A DNA stretch of 43,872 nt from Chloroflexia bacterium (GTDB lineage: Bacteria; Chloroflexota; Chloroflexia; QHBQ01; JADMIH01), in NCBI GenBank assembly GCA_025927935.1, contig JAICKM010000001.1, forward strand, positions 1-43,872, written 5' to 3'. Of this stretch, positions 16,901-24,036 are shown piece by piece. The position numbers and the translations under genes were made by a program. The notes under the pieces are model-generated. The model saw only the letters and a program-made list of their open reading frames with translations, did not search any database and was not told where the DNA came from. Position 1 is the first letter of the stretch, and every line of letters begins with the position of its first letter.

Positions 16901-18648
16901 TCCTCGTCGAAGGCTTCGTATTCCGTGCTCTCCAGGTTCAGCACGCCGACGACTTGATCCTCATAGCGGATCGGCATCACCAGTTCGGAGCGGATGGCGG
17001 GGTCCACTTCGTAATAGTCCGGGTCCTGATGGACGTTGCCCACCATCTGGGCCTGGCCGGTCGTAATGGCGCGCCCCACCAGGCCCCGCGCAATCGGCAT
17101 ATGCACGCCGAGGTGCATGGACTCGCGATCCGGGTCAAGGCCGTACACGGTGGTCCAGACATAGTCGGCGCTTTCGTGATCGACCTGAATGATGCCCGCC
17201 GACCGGGCGCGTGTCGCCTGCACTGCTTCGCGCGCCAGCAGTTCGAAGATGCGCTCCAGGTCCCAGGTCGAGTTGAGTTCGCGCCCAATGCGCTGCAGAA
17301 CCATCAATTCTTGCAGGCGGCGGTCCAGGCGTTCGCGCGAACTGCGGTAGACCTGCGCGTTCTCGATGGCGACGGCGGCCTCGTCGGCCACCTGTTGCAA
17401 CAGGCGCACATCATGCAAGGCAAAGGCGGCGGGCTGATCGAAGACCACTTCCAGCGTGCCCAGCAGGCGGTCGCCGTCGCCCCCGGCCCCCAGCGTGACC
17501 ATCGGCAGGCCAATATAAGCGCGCATGACCATCCCGCCCGGCAAGATCTTCGTCTTGGGCTGCACATCGGTCCGCGCATCGACATCAGGGACGACCAGCG
17601 GGCGACGGTGCTGCGCGATCCAGCCGGTGAAGCCCTCGCCTTCGCCATACTCGGCGTGGTGCTGGCCGACAAAAATATCCTCGCCGGCCACCGCCGCCGT
17701 GATCAGCAGGCGTGTGTCGGCGTCATAGAGCGTGATCTCGCTGCTGGTATAGGGGATGAGGCGGCGCACCGAGGCCAGGACAGCGGCCAGTGTGTCTTCC
17801 AGGTCAATCGAATTGCCGATCATCTGGCTCACTTCGCGCAACAGCAGCGCCTCGGCCAGGCGGCGGCCCATCTTTTCCTGCACGCCGGTCTGTCCCAGCG
17901 CGAAGCCGATCTGCCCGGCGGCAATTTGCAACAGGGCGCGCAACGGGGAGTCGTCGGGCACCGGGTCGGGCAGGTAACATTCCAGCACGCCCACCGGGGC
18001 GTCGGCCCCGGCCAGCAGCGGCAGCGCCCACCCGCCGCTGATACCCTCGCGGCGGGCCATGTTGCGCCAGGTGTCCGGCAACGCATCCGGGCCTGCCGGC
18101 GCATCACTCGGATCGCCGACCGGCACAACCACCAGGGTAGCCCAGGCGCGGGCCGCGGGTGCCTCTTTAGAGGCAGCCGGGTCAAGCGACGCAGGGGCCG
18201 GGGGCGTTCCCCGCCCGGCCCCTCGCCCAAACAGCCGGGCGAAAGCCTGGCCGAATCCGGCGCTCGCCAGCAGCAGCAAGGGGCGGGTGGGCGCGGCGCT
18301 TGGCTCCGCGGGCGGCGCCGTCGCGGCGATGGTCCCCGGCGCCCCAGAGAGCGCCGCCAGGTCCTGCGCTTCAGCATCTTGCCCGCGCCAGATGGCGACG
18401 CGCGCATCCAGCGCCTCGCTGATGATCGCCGCCGCTGCCGCCGCCATGGTGTCCGGTTCGCGCAACCCGGCGAGTTCCTGGCTAAGGCGTACCAGCCAGC
18501 CGAGATCCACGGGGGACATGGGCGCGGCGCCGTCTGCGGCGGCCAGGGCGGATTCGAGGGTGGACAGGGCCGAGCCGTTCGCGGCGGGACAATCTTCGCC
18601 CGAAGATAATGTGGGGGCAGGGGAGCGGGAAGCACGACGCTTGGACAC
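10966..18648 (-). CDS. Giant hybrid sensor histidine kinase: about ten GAFs, PAS, HisKA, HATPase, two receivers
   Basis: 2,560 residues, soluble throughout. Approximate order: a degenerate N-terminal GAF (50-265), nine further GAF repeats starting near 270, 453, 619, 816, 983, 1153, 1319, 1486 and 1694, a PAS domain near 1880, HisKA with SHEMRTP near 2000, HATPase_c (NLISNAHKYTP near 2116, DTGIGIS near 2150, GTGLGL near 2180), then two receiver domains with Asp near 2331 (ITLDVLMP) and 2464 (IVMDVKMP). Coiled-coil linkers with the word ITELATLNQL recur between GAFs. GAFs 5 and 6 are especially alike, which indicates internal duplication. It starts 26 bases after the GGDEF-type regulator and its stop overlaps the CheY-like gene. 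A multi-input cytoplasmic integrator (inference). Confidence 0.93.
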   Translation of the reverse strand: MSKRRASRSPAPTLSSGEDCPAANGSALSTLESALAAADGAAPMSPVDLGWLVRLSQELAGLREPDTMAAAAAAIISEALDARVAIWRGQDAEAQDLAALSGAPGTIAATAPPAEPSAAPTRPLLLLASAGFGQAFARLFGRGAGRGTPPAPASLDPAASKEAPAARAWATLVVVPVGDPSDAPAGPDALPDTWRNMARREGISGGWALPLLAGADAPVGVLECYLPDPVPDDSPLRALLQIAAGQIGFALGQTGVQEKMGRRLAEALLLREVSQMIGNSIDLEDTLAAVLASVRRLIPYTSSEITLYDADTRLLITAAVAGEDIFVGQHHAEYGEGEGFTGWIAQHRRPLVVPDVDARTDVQPKTKILPGGMVMRAYIGLPMVTLGAGGDGDRLLGTLEVVFDQPAAFALHDVRLLQQVADEAAVAIENAQVYRSSRERLDRRLQELMVLQRIGRELNSTWDLERIFELLAREAVQATRARSAGIIQVDHESADYVWTTVYGLDPDRESMHLGVHMPIARGLVGRAITTGQAQMVGNVHQDPDYYEVDPAIRSELVMPIRYEDQVVGVLNLESTEYEAFDEDALRFVEALADQAAIAVGNAQNYEAQVRQGEQLLRRASQLSQVLEISNALTGEQPLPDILDQIVHAVVETAGFRTAMLSMVDPTRPGVLERAAAAGVPLPVFRDLRRHPSSVRDITEGVLRPEFRIGRAYYISHEHRDVWHERIQSVSMMDSATDRGAGGWHPEDALLLPLTSTMGEFLGLLSVDDPIDGARPTRAVVETLEIFANQAAIAIENAQLFARYKHRITELATLNQLGQRLASSLTIDAIGASIYEHLRQFLPVDAFYIALYDRDRQMLDFPYNVDLGDVIPLTPNHFGDGMSSEVIRSGAALIVNDLSDPAQQPPSYSGVTWGHGACRTWVGVPMVLGRQVIGVLSAQSYQPNAFSAEQVQFLDTVANQAAIAIENARLFDRYKHRITELAALNQLAQNLGALLNVEAIAVSVYEHIRQLMTVDSFYIATYDPAKGLIHFPYFIDVDELLHIDPQPFGRGLASRVIETSAPLVIHDLADPAQRPPYLIGTSYGKGASRSWVGVPLTVGQEVVGVLSLQSYQPNTFSPEQVQFLSTVGNQTAVAIQNAHLFNERERRITELATLNQIARDLNTALELDPLLNLIYDQVTRVMDTTNFDIVLWHPERNELEFRLLRRDGVVVPPVTRPPSKGVTPYILSTRQPLLIQGDSRAFCERMGIPHYGEPSRSFLGVPMVVSDHVLGAILVQSTERDDVYDEEHLTLLGTIAAQAAIAIENAQLFQERERRIAELSVLNEISRDLTSTLDASQLMERLLGHVIDVTEAHAGGMYRYDTARGGLRLLATRGIHDLDALRELSQTWPVERGLMGKTYREKRPILVRDASQEPDYVGVEPGVRSELLVPILKEDTVLGLIVLSSQELNGFDEEDRRFVEQLASQAAIALHNSRLYDEAQMRILQLDALNQLGHVLSAALDTESVFRTLYERITNFFEVSGFFIGLVDRERDMITFPFMVEIDQETGEEQHFDEETAPMGEGLSSYIISTGKPLLIPNMADPAYGHLPGIGTIVAGSRPQASWMAAPLFVGHEVVGLLSVQSFQPAAYTQEHLLFLMTLAHHAAVAIQNARLFAEIRRFNEELEQLVSARTEELAVANTQLTLRNERLEELYEISHQLTTTLELDEILRRGIHLATSMSGVTRGSVMLKDLQTNQLVYRASAGHAVPPPNRPMPFPEGEGIMGWVMRERKAVLVQDVHEDARWRVAPGWGEGVRSLISVPLLSGDELLGILNLSDPEPDHFDEGHLRLVSTVANEMSIAIHNATLYSFITEQFEREAAALRVQEAETSKLNAILGSISDGVVVFDAGRRVILANAAAARLFGVAADYLIGTEMPFGLQNLDVHPDVLDMMNKLTRLSNLPDPLHPWQGRFRVADHAVNVTISRVSSMERAITGAVMVFRDVTKEVEVDRMKSEFISLVSHEMRTPMTSIKGYTDLILMGSVGAVSDMQKSFLNVIKSNADRLTALVADLLDLSRIETGRIKLDLKYVQLEDLINDVLATLRTQIEAKQQHVETQVPWGLPDIKVDRDRIVQILTNLISNAHKYTPEGGTITVSVEEVDSGRLGVAVKDTGIGISAKDQERLFTRFFRADHPGVQTVSGTGLGLVIAQSLVEMHGGAMQVESTLGAGSTFRFTLPMRAGEEVRPSGEKQSGEAAAVAVVAPPVSDPAPPAAPALSQEEEERNLDLSALDAPESGPDDGAVRPAPHVLLVEDDADTRRLLAFQLQERGFRVTTAADGREALALAQRQHPDLITLDVLMPGMDGFETLAALKQNRQTLDIPVVMLSVVPEEARGFALGASDYLAKPPDPDQLVQSIRAVLEIEDRADGAGGGRGIERLRVLVVDDEPDLVSWLQTALQDHGIEVLPAYGGREGLEKAGAQHPDVIVMDVKMPDMTGLEVIQALKADPATAPIPVIFMTASDIDKRTVRARMLGLGAVELLGKPFSAEDLVSEILRQTLLLQAAVPAGNGAAGADGAPRAGEATS

Positions 18649-18674
18649 GATTGGGATCCTTCTGCTAGAGTTGG

Positions 18675-19604
18675 TTAGCGCTCCATGTAGACCGAGCTAC
18701 CGGTGGCGAGACGCGCTTTCTGCCGCGCTTCCGCGGCTACTTCACTCAGTTCGCGAATATCGGTAAACGGACCTTGCGCCTGGGTGATCACTCCAATCGA
18801 CAGGCTCATCAGCGGCACCGTGCGTTGTTTGCCGCTCGGCTCCTGGATCGTCATGTAGCCGGCCTTGCGGTCCTGGTAGGAATAGAGCAGCGGCATATCG
18901 CGGTCGAAGCGGACGATGGCCGCTTCGCACAGCGCGCGCACCCGCTCGGGTTGCGTGGTCAACAGGAAGTCGGAGCCGCCGACGTGGCCGAGGAAGTCCT
19001 CGTCGCCGCCCTTTTCGTTCAGCACATCGGTGAGCAACATGGCGAGGGTCTTGAGCGCATCGTCACCGGCGACGAAGCCGTAGACATCGTTGAACGGGCC
19101 GAAGTGATTGACCGCGCAGGTGGCGAGCGCCCAGTTCGGCTTGCGGAGCAGCGCCTTCAACTGGTCCTCGATCAACTGGGAGCCGGGCAGCCCCGACACC
19201 GGATTGGTCAGGCTTTCCTGGTTGGCCCGCTTCAGCGCGTTCACCGCGCGCAGGTGCAGTTCGTCGATATCGAACGGCTTGGTGATGTAGTCGTCCACGC
19301 CGAGTTCCAGGCCGGCCAGTTTGGCGCTTTTCTCGCCGCGCTCGGTCAGGAACATGATTGGGATATGGCTGGTGCGCAGGCTCTGGCGCAACGTGCGCGC
19401 AACATCGTAGCCGTCCATATCGGGCATGTTGATGTCGAGCAGGATCAGATTGGGTCCCCAACTGCGTGCCGCCCCGATGCCGTCGCCGCCGCGATGGGCC
19501 ATGCGCGTGTCAAATCCTTGCGACTGGAAGTAGAAGTTGAGCATCTGGGCAATATCGACGGTATCATCGATAATCAGAATTTTGCCATGGTTGGTGCCTG
19601 CCAT
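18675..19604 (-). CDS. Response regulator with degenerate GGDEF domain
   Basis: 309 residues. The receiver domain (about 7-125) has a DD acidic pocket, Asp57 in ILLDINMPDMDG and Lys109 in YITKPF. The C-terminal half (about 135-305) has the GGDEF fold, recognisable from FNDVYGFVAGDDAL, but the signature reads GGSDF (209-213), and the metal-binding Asp of the upstream strand is Asn166 (VNHFGPFND). Both changes hit residues needed for cyclic-di-GMP synthesis, so it is probably a GTP or c-di-GMP binding or docking module rather than an active cyclase. It overlaps the beta-helix gene by 31 bases and precedes the giant kinase, so it belongs to the same operon. Confidence 0.88.
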   Translation of the reverse strand: MAGTNHGKILIIDDTVDIAQMLNFYFQSQGFDTRMAHRGGDGIGAARSWGPNLILLDINMPDMDGYDVARTLRQSLRTSHIPIMFLTERGEKSAKLAGLELGVDDYITKPFDIDELHLRAVNALKRANQESLTNPVSGLPGSQLIEDQLKALLRKPNWALATCAVNHFGPFNDVYGFVAGDDALKTLAMLLTDVLNEKGGDEDFLGHVGGSDFLLTTQPERVRALCEAAIVRFDRDMPLLYSYQDRKAGYMTIQEPSGKQRTVPLMSLSIGVITQAQGPFTDIRELSEVAAEARQKARLATGSSVYMER

Positions 19605-20917
19605 ACCTCTCCCCGTTTCTCTAGCTCCGCTGCCGTTGGAGTCGCCAGGTCTTGCGGGCCGGATCCGATATCTTCGTTGATCACCAGGTTATCCGCCGTA
19701 TACAGGCGCCGGATGCGCGGGTCCTGCCCATTCATATCGGCGGTGACATTGTGATCGATGACCGCCTGGTCGCCCCGGTAGATCAGGATGGTGCCGGACT
19801 CGACGGTGCGGCCCGGATAAAACACAAACCCCGCGCCGATGCGGCAATCGTGGCCCACGGCGCAGCCACACGCCGCCATGCCCACCGGCTCCAACCGCCC
19901 GCGGTGCATCGTGCGGATCGGTTGGCCCATCAGATTGTAATCGGTGAAGGTGTTGCCGCCGCCGATGAAGGTGTTGCGGCCCACCACGCAGCCCTGGAGC
20001 ACCGTATTCTGGGCCACCATAGTGTTTTCCATAAAGGAGGTGCCGTAGAGCGCGGCGCGGAACGGAATATAGCAGCCGTTGCTCACCATGCTGAGCACGA
20101 TTTGCGCGCCCTGCATGATGTTCACGTTGTCGCCGATCACGCTGGAGACAATCAGGCTGCCCGCGCCGATGGTGACATTATTGCCGATAATGGTCGGCCC
20201 CTGGATGATCACCCCTGGATCGATCTTGCAGTTGCGCCCGATGCGCACCACGGCGGAGCAGGACAACGGGTGCTTGCGTTCGAGGACCACGCGGCTGAGG
20301 ATGTTGAGCTTGACGCGCAGGGAGTTGGACTCTTTGAGCAGCCGGCGCGCCCAACCCAGCACGCCGAAGAGCGAGTTGGTCAGCATCACCGCGACCCAAC
20401 TCTCGATCGGGATGAAGGCTTTAAGCGGCACATGGTAGACGAAGTTGCCGTTCTCCACGATATAGTGGGGCACCTGATAATAGCCCAACTCCATCGGCTC
20501 GGTGTCGATGACAATGGGCGTGGGGTCCGGCTCCCACCCGCGCGGGTAGTACCAGAGTTCGCCCCGCCAGAGCCCGTCCTCAAGCTTCAGCCCGTCCTGG
20601 AGGTTCGTCATGTGATGGACCACCGCCGCGTCGTCCGGCGAAAACGCGACCTGGCAGGCCACCCCGCTGGCCGTCGCGCGCCGCACAAACTCGTCCATGA
20701 GCGGTGGGTTGAAGAAGAGACTGTCGCGATAGACCAGGAGCGGTTCGGAGTCGCGCGGGATTTCGTCGATACTGTCGGCCACGACCTCGCCGGTGCAATG
20801 GCGTGCCAGGACATCCCGCTGGTAGAGCCAGAGCGGCTTATTCAGAATCCGCAGATCGCGCGCCACTTCCATAAACGGGACAATACGGCGCCGATCCCGA
20901 AGTATGACCTTTTGCAT
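19574..20917 (-). CDS. Left-handed beta-helix (hexapeptide repeat) protein
   Basis: 447 residues. The N-terminal half (1-220) carries a nucleotidyltransferase-like beginning (LWLYQRDVLARH, PLLVYRDSLFFNPPLMDEFV) but I see no intact NTP-binding signature. Residues about 225-375 are a run of hexapeptide turns (IGRNCKIDPGVIIQGPTIIGNNVTIG and so on) typical of left-handed parallel beta-helices of the acyltransferase/GlmU type. The C-terminal tail is polar. Related Chloroflexi proteins are often mislabelled as transporters, but no membrane segments are evident. It lies in the signalling operon, 38 bases after the V4R gene; role there unknown. Confidence 0.72.
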   Translation of the reverse strand: MQKVILRDRRRIVPFMEVARDLRILNKPLWLYQRDVLARHCTGEVVADSIDEIPRDSEPLLVYRDSLFFNPPLMDEFVRRATASGVACQVAFSPDDAAVVHHMTNLQDGLKLEDGLWRGELWYYPRGWEPDPTPIVIDTEPMELGYYQVPHYIVENGNFVYHVPLKAFIPIESWVAVMLTNSLFGVLGWARRLLKESNSLRVKLNILSRVVLERKHPLSCSAVVRIGRNCKIDPGVIIQGPTIIGNNVTIGAGSLIVSSVIGDNVNIMQGAQIVLSMVSNGCYIPFRAALYGTSFMENTMVAQNTVLQGCVVGRNTFIGGGNTFTDYNLMGQPIRTMHRGRLEPVGMAACGCAVGHDCRIGAGFVFYPGRTVESGTILIYRGDQAVIDHNVTADMNGQDPRIRRLYTADNLVINEDIGSGPQDLATPTAAELEKRGEVWQAPTMAKF

Positions 20918-20955
20918 GGGTTGGGGCCTTGAGCTAAAGCGCGGCCCGCCGCGCT

Positions 20956-21756
20956 TTACTCGATGGACTGCTTATCGATCACGAAGCGGCACGTGGGCGC
21001 ACCCATCGCCATGCACTCCACTTCAGTGACTCGATAGTTCTTGCCCGTGGCCCAGTGTAACGCCTCGATCAATACACCGGTAGCGACGTGGCAGCACGGC
21101 TGGGAGGAAGTCCGATGCCAGCACATGGAGCAGGTTTCATTCTCGAAGATATACGCGTCCGCCTCTTCCGTCACCTTGCTGGTCTGATCGCTGATGGTGC
21201 GGAAGGTTTGCGCGATGACGGTGAGGGTGATTTTCACTTTCATCGACTGCGGCATCAGGCGCATGCCAAGGTTGCCGATGCCGGCAAAGGCCGTATACAT
21301 GGCGAGGGCATGGCTCAGCGTGACTTTGCCGCAGCGCAGCAGCAGGCCCTTCGAGCCGCGCACCCCATAGAAGTCTTCGATCGCCTGGTTCACGGCGGCG
21401 TAATTAGCGAAGGAGAATTTCTTCTCCATATTGTTGGGGGGATAATTATTGATAAAGCGCCCCAGGCCGGCCAGGTTGAGCACGGCATTGAGGCCGTTCT
21501 TGCCCAGCAACTCTTCCATGGCGATAAAGAAGTAGCGCCCCATATTGTTCGGATAGAAGCGTTCGACATCCTGATCCTGCAGCCGGGACCCGGCCGGCGC
21601 GACAGCGGCCTGGCCCCGCGAGACGGGGGCCGTCTCGGCGGTGATGGCCGGGCGGTTCGGCGCGGTGGGCGGCACCGGCGACGGTGGCATCCCCGCGGGT
21701 GCCTGGCCACCAGGCATGGGGATCGTGGACCGAGGATCGTGCGGATTACCCGACAT
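20956..21756 (-). CDS. V4R-domain protein
   Basis: 266 residues. The start was set at 21756, where MSGNPHDP begins and AGGAGG lies 9 bases upstream; a longer frame to 21969 lacks such a site. The first 60 residues are a Pro/Ala-rich disordered tail. Residues 65-185 are a helical/beta module, and 190-262 fit the 4-vinyl-reductase (V4R) domain seen in ligand-binding sensors: ETCSMCWH (Cys209, Cys212), PCCHVATGVL (Cys221, Cys222) and CMAMGAPTCRFVI (Cys248, Cys256). The cysteine set could bind a metal or small hydrocarbon ligand (family knowledge). As the first gene of the operon leading to the giant kinase it is a candidate input sensor (inference). Confidence 0.8.
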   Translation of the reverse strand: MSGNPHDPRSTIPMPGGQAPAGMPPSPVPPTAPNRPAITAETAPVSRGQAAVAPAGSRLQDQDVERFYPNNMGRYFFIAMEELLGKNGLNAVLNLAGLGRFINNYPPNNMEKKFSFANYAAVNQAIEDFYGVRGSKGLLLRCGKVTLSHALAMYTAFAGIGNLGMRLMPQSMKVKITLTVIAQTFRTISDQTSKVTEEADAYIFENETCSMCWHRTSSQPCCHVATGVLIEALHWATGKNYRVTEVECMAMGAPTCRFVIDKQSIE

Positions 21757-21815
21757 GAGGGCGAACCTCCTAATAGCGCTACAAATAGTGCGGGCGGCAG
21801 CCCATTCACTGCCCA

Positions 21816-21845
21816 AGTATATCCGAATCCGCGCACCCGGCGCAA
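21816..21845 (-). promoter_or_regulatory. Candidate promoter of the V4R-kinase operon
   Basis: On the minus strand: TTGCGC (21845-21840), 18-base spacer, TATACT (21821-21816), about 60 bases ahead of the ATG at 21756. A second option is an extended -10, TGCTATAAT, at 21922-21914 with a weak -35, which would give a leader of about 150 bases. Confidence 0.5.
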
Positions 21846-21936
21846 GGCCAACCCGCCTTGAAAAATCAGGCCGATCCGCCCTCGCCGGAAGCTGGTCCAT
21901 ACTTCCGGCCTGCATTATAGCACAAGCCGGCGGCGC

Positions 21937-21965
21937 TTGACAAACAGACCCGGCTTGCGTATAAT
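21937..21965 (+). promoter_or_regulatory. Consensus sigma-70 promoter of tRNA-Val
   Basis: TTGACA (21937-21942), exactly 17 bases, TATAAT (21960-21965). Transcription would start near 21972, about 14 bases before the mature tRNA. It is divergent from the V4R operon promoter region. Confidence 0.85.
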
Positions 21966-21985
21966 GCACTACGTGCCACGCACCG

Positions 21986-22062
<77 letters not shown>

Positions 22063-22854
22063 TTTTACGGCTTTTGTTAGTAATAATCGGGGTTAAGAAG
22101 ACGAAGTTTTTTGCGCCTATGACCCCTAGAATCGACCCGTAGAGACCACGCGTCCAGGACGATTACCGATTTCCCCTTCCGCCAGCCTTAAATTAGGCTC
22201 GGAGTCCCCCTTTTCTGGCTCTCGTTCTACCATTGACCACCAAACTGACCACCAAGCCGTTTTCTGGTCGTGCTCCCGATCTGGTAGCCAGGGATCTATC
22301 CCATTGCCTCGGCCTGACTTCGACTTCCTAGCGCAACGTAGTCTCCCTGTGCTTTAGATCGCCACTCCCCAGTTCAGAAGCCTCACGGCGGCGACCTGTA
22401 TGCCGATGGGTTCGAGGTGCGGGCGCCCCTTGATGACCTAGTCCGCCCCACCCCTTGCCGGAACGCTTCACTCACCACCGGGCATTGGTCGTCACTGGCG
22501 CCCCCGGCTGCAAGATACGTCAGCGGCGGCCCAGCGGGAGCCGAGCGCCGAGCTTGGGAGGGCGCTCTCGCCCAGGTCTGCGCGGATCATCGGGTAATGT
22601 CCACGTCGCGAGCGGGGTTGTAGCAATCGCCCTTTTCCGGGATCCTGCGCCAGATAATCGCGATGTCGGCGCAGGCCAGCCAGGCGATCACCGCGTGCGG
22701 AGTGGCCGGTGCGTGGGACAGCTTCTTGATCGCGCCGATGATTGGAAGACTAGCCGCGGTGCAGGATCGCTCCGTCAAGGAGTCCAGGTTTATTGGGGCG
22801 TTCACGACCAGGCCGAGGCCACGGTCGGCCGCGAGACAGCCGCCGCCATGCCCT
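22063..22854. other. Left inner end of the island, no intact gene
   Basis: About 790 bases in which no frame is convincing. It holds the 25-bp end repeat at 22233-22257. On the minus strand this reads LGGQFGGQW followed by a stop, which resembles the tail of many tyrosine integrases. The rest looks like decayed coding sequence that I could not identify. Confidence 0.6.
22233..22257. repeat. 25-bp island-end repeat, left copy
   Basis: Identical to 38992-39016, same orientation; begins TTGACCACC and ends CCACCAAGC. On the minus strand one frame reads LGGQFGGQ in both copies. Probably the shared 3' end of a lost integrase gene or an accessory site for recombination. Confidence 0.75.
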
Positions 22855-23165
22855 ATCCGCGCGAACTTAGCCGCGCAATTGGGCGACCAGGGGGTGCAGG
22901 CGGGGATCTTGCCCAAACGCCCCCAGGCAGCGCAAGTGCCCCTGGCGGTGTGCCAGGTGATCAATGGGGTACGCCAGATGGTGGAAACGGTGAACGGGCC
23001 GTGCGCCGAGCAGCTACATAGCGCGACCAATCACGCGTATTCCTGGAGGGCGTGTGGGTGCGGCGGTACACCAGGCGGACGGTGCACACTAGCTGTATCA
23101 AGCTCACGCGCTTGCTGGGCAGGGCCGAGTTCCTCCCGATCCGGGCGCTGGCCTGGCCCAACTAG
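22855..23165 (+). pseudogene. IS982-family transposase, C-terminal relic
   Basis: The C-terminal third of an IS982 transposase is readable across two frames. The first frame has RANLAAQLGDQGVQ, then INGVRQMVETVNG (the conserved RQ.VETVN block) and EQLHSATNHAYS. After a frameshift near 23040 it continues as LEGVWVRRYTRRTVHT, then CIKLTRLLGRAEFLP, ending ALAWPN and a stop at 23163-23165. The N-terminal two thirds and the catalytic DDE core are missing or unrecognisable. A dead insertion sequence inside the island. Confidence 0.75.
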
Positions 23166-24036
23166 CCCATCGCTCTAGCAGTAAAGTAGTAGCGCGGGTG
23201 ATACCGGTCAGCAACCCAGCGCATAGCGCGCTGCAGGCACGTCACCCCTTTGAGCGTGGCAGGCTCGGGGCGTTCTTTAGCGCGGTGGCCCCACTGCTAC
23301 ACTGGCGGCCCAGTTGGCGGATTTCGTTTCGCGATGTCCAGAGCCGCGTACCCTGCGAGAGGCAGATCTAGCGTGGGTTTCCCACGGTGCTGGTCACCGT
23401 GGGGCCGGCAGGGTGGACCGCGAAGAAGGCTTTGACCACACCTTTCTTCCGCGGCAGTCACATACTCGGGCGCGCGGGGAAAGTGCGGATCGCACCGATC
23501 CGGTAGGTTACGCGTGGCACACAAACCTTGTGGGAACGAGCAGCTAAAGCCAGACGACAGAAACGGATGCGGTATTCCATAAAATGAAGGTTGCTACAAA
23601 TGATGGCCGCTCGCCACACTGATGCTGAAGTACGAGAATCCTTCCTTTGTAGGACGATTGCGATCCACCCAACGTACTGCGTATCCGTTGGCAGGGGGAA
23701 TTATATGAACCAAAATCCGGGCTCATGCTATTCTTTCCCCGCATCTGCCTTGGATTCCTTGTAAAAATATAAACGATCCATCATCCCTCCTCGGCAGGCT
23801 CCAGACCCCGCTTCACCTCCTGTCCTGGTTCGCGCACCCGGCCAGCTTCAGTTGACCACCAACCCTCAATTGCTTCCGGATCCTGCGTCGTCCCTCACCC
23901 AGCCACGCCCCCGGATTATGTGGGTAAGATGTGACTCTCCTGTCTGGTCGCGGCCCCCCTCCTCGTCTATGCTGGTCCTAGCGGCACTTCCACCGTGGTA
24001 GCTTCTAGCATCGAACCTGAGAAGGAGCAGCCCATC
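23166..24036. other. Gene-free stretch upstream of the biosynthetic operon
   Basis: About 870 bases. No frame has convincing protein character; a short frame near 23390-23480 (GRVDREEGFDHTFLPRQSHT) may be a transposase scrap but I cannot assign it. The last 120 bases carry promoter block copy 1 (23915-23978). Base composition is more mixed than in the flanking genes. Confidence 0.55.
23915..23978 (+). promoter_or_regulatory. Repeated 64-bp promoter block, copy 1
   Basis: Begins with 20 bases identical to 30994-31013 (ATTATGTGGG then TAAGATGTGA), then TCTCCTGT and TGGT, and ends TATGCTGGTCC, all at the same spacing as copy 2 while the bases between TGGT and TATGCT differ. TATGCT is a plausible -10 with the TGGT region near -35. 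It lies 59 bases upstream of the ATG at 24037. Confidence 0.7.

Noticed and set aside
19652..20932. 426-residue plus-strand frame over the beta-helix gene
   Set aside because: Shadow of the minus-strand gene, which has clear hexapeptide repeats; the plus frame is His/Asp/Ala-rich without motifs.
22587..23030. Minus-strand 147-residue frame as a gene
   Set aside because: It overlaps the recognisable IS982 relic on the other strand and has no family resemblance that I can support.
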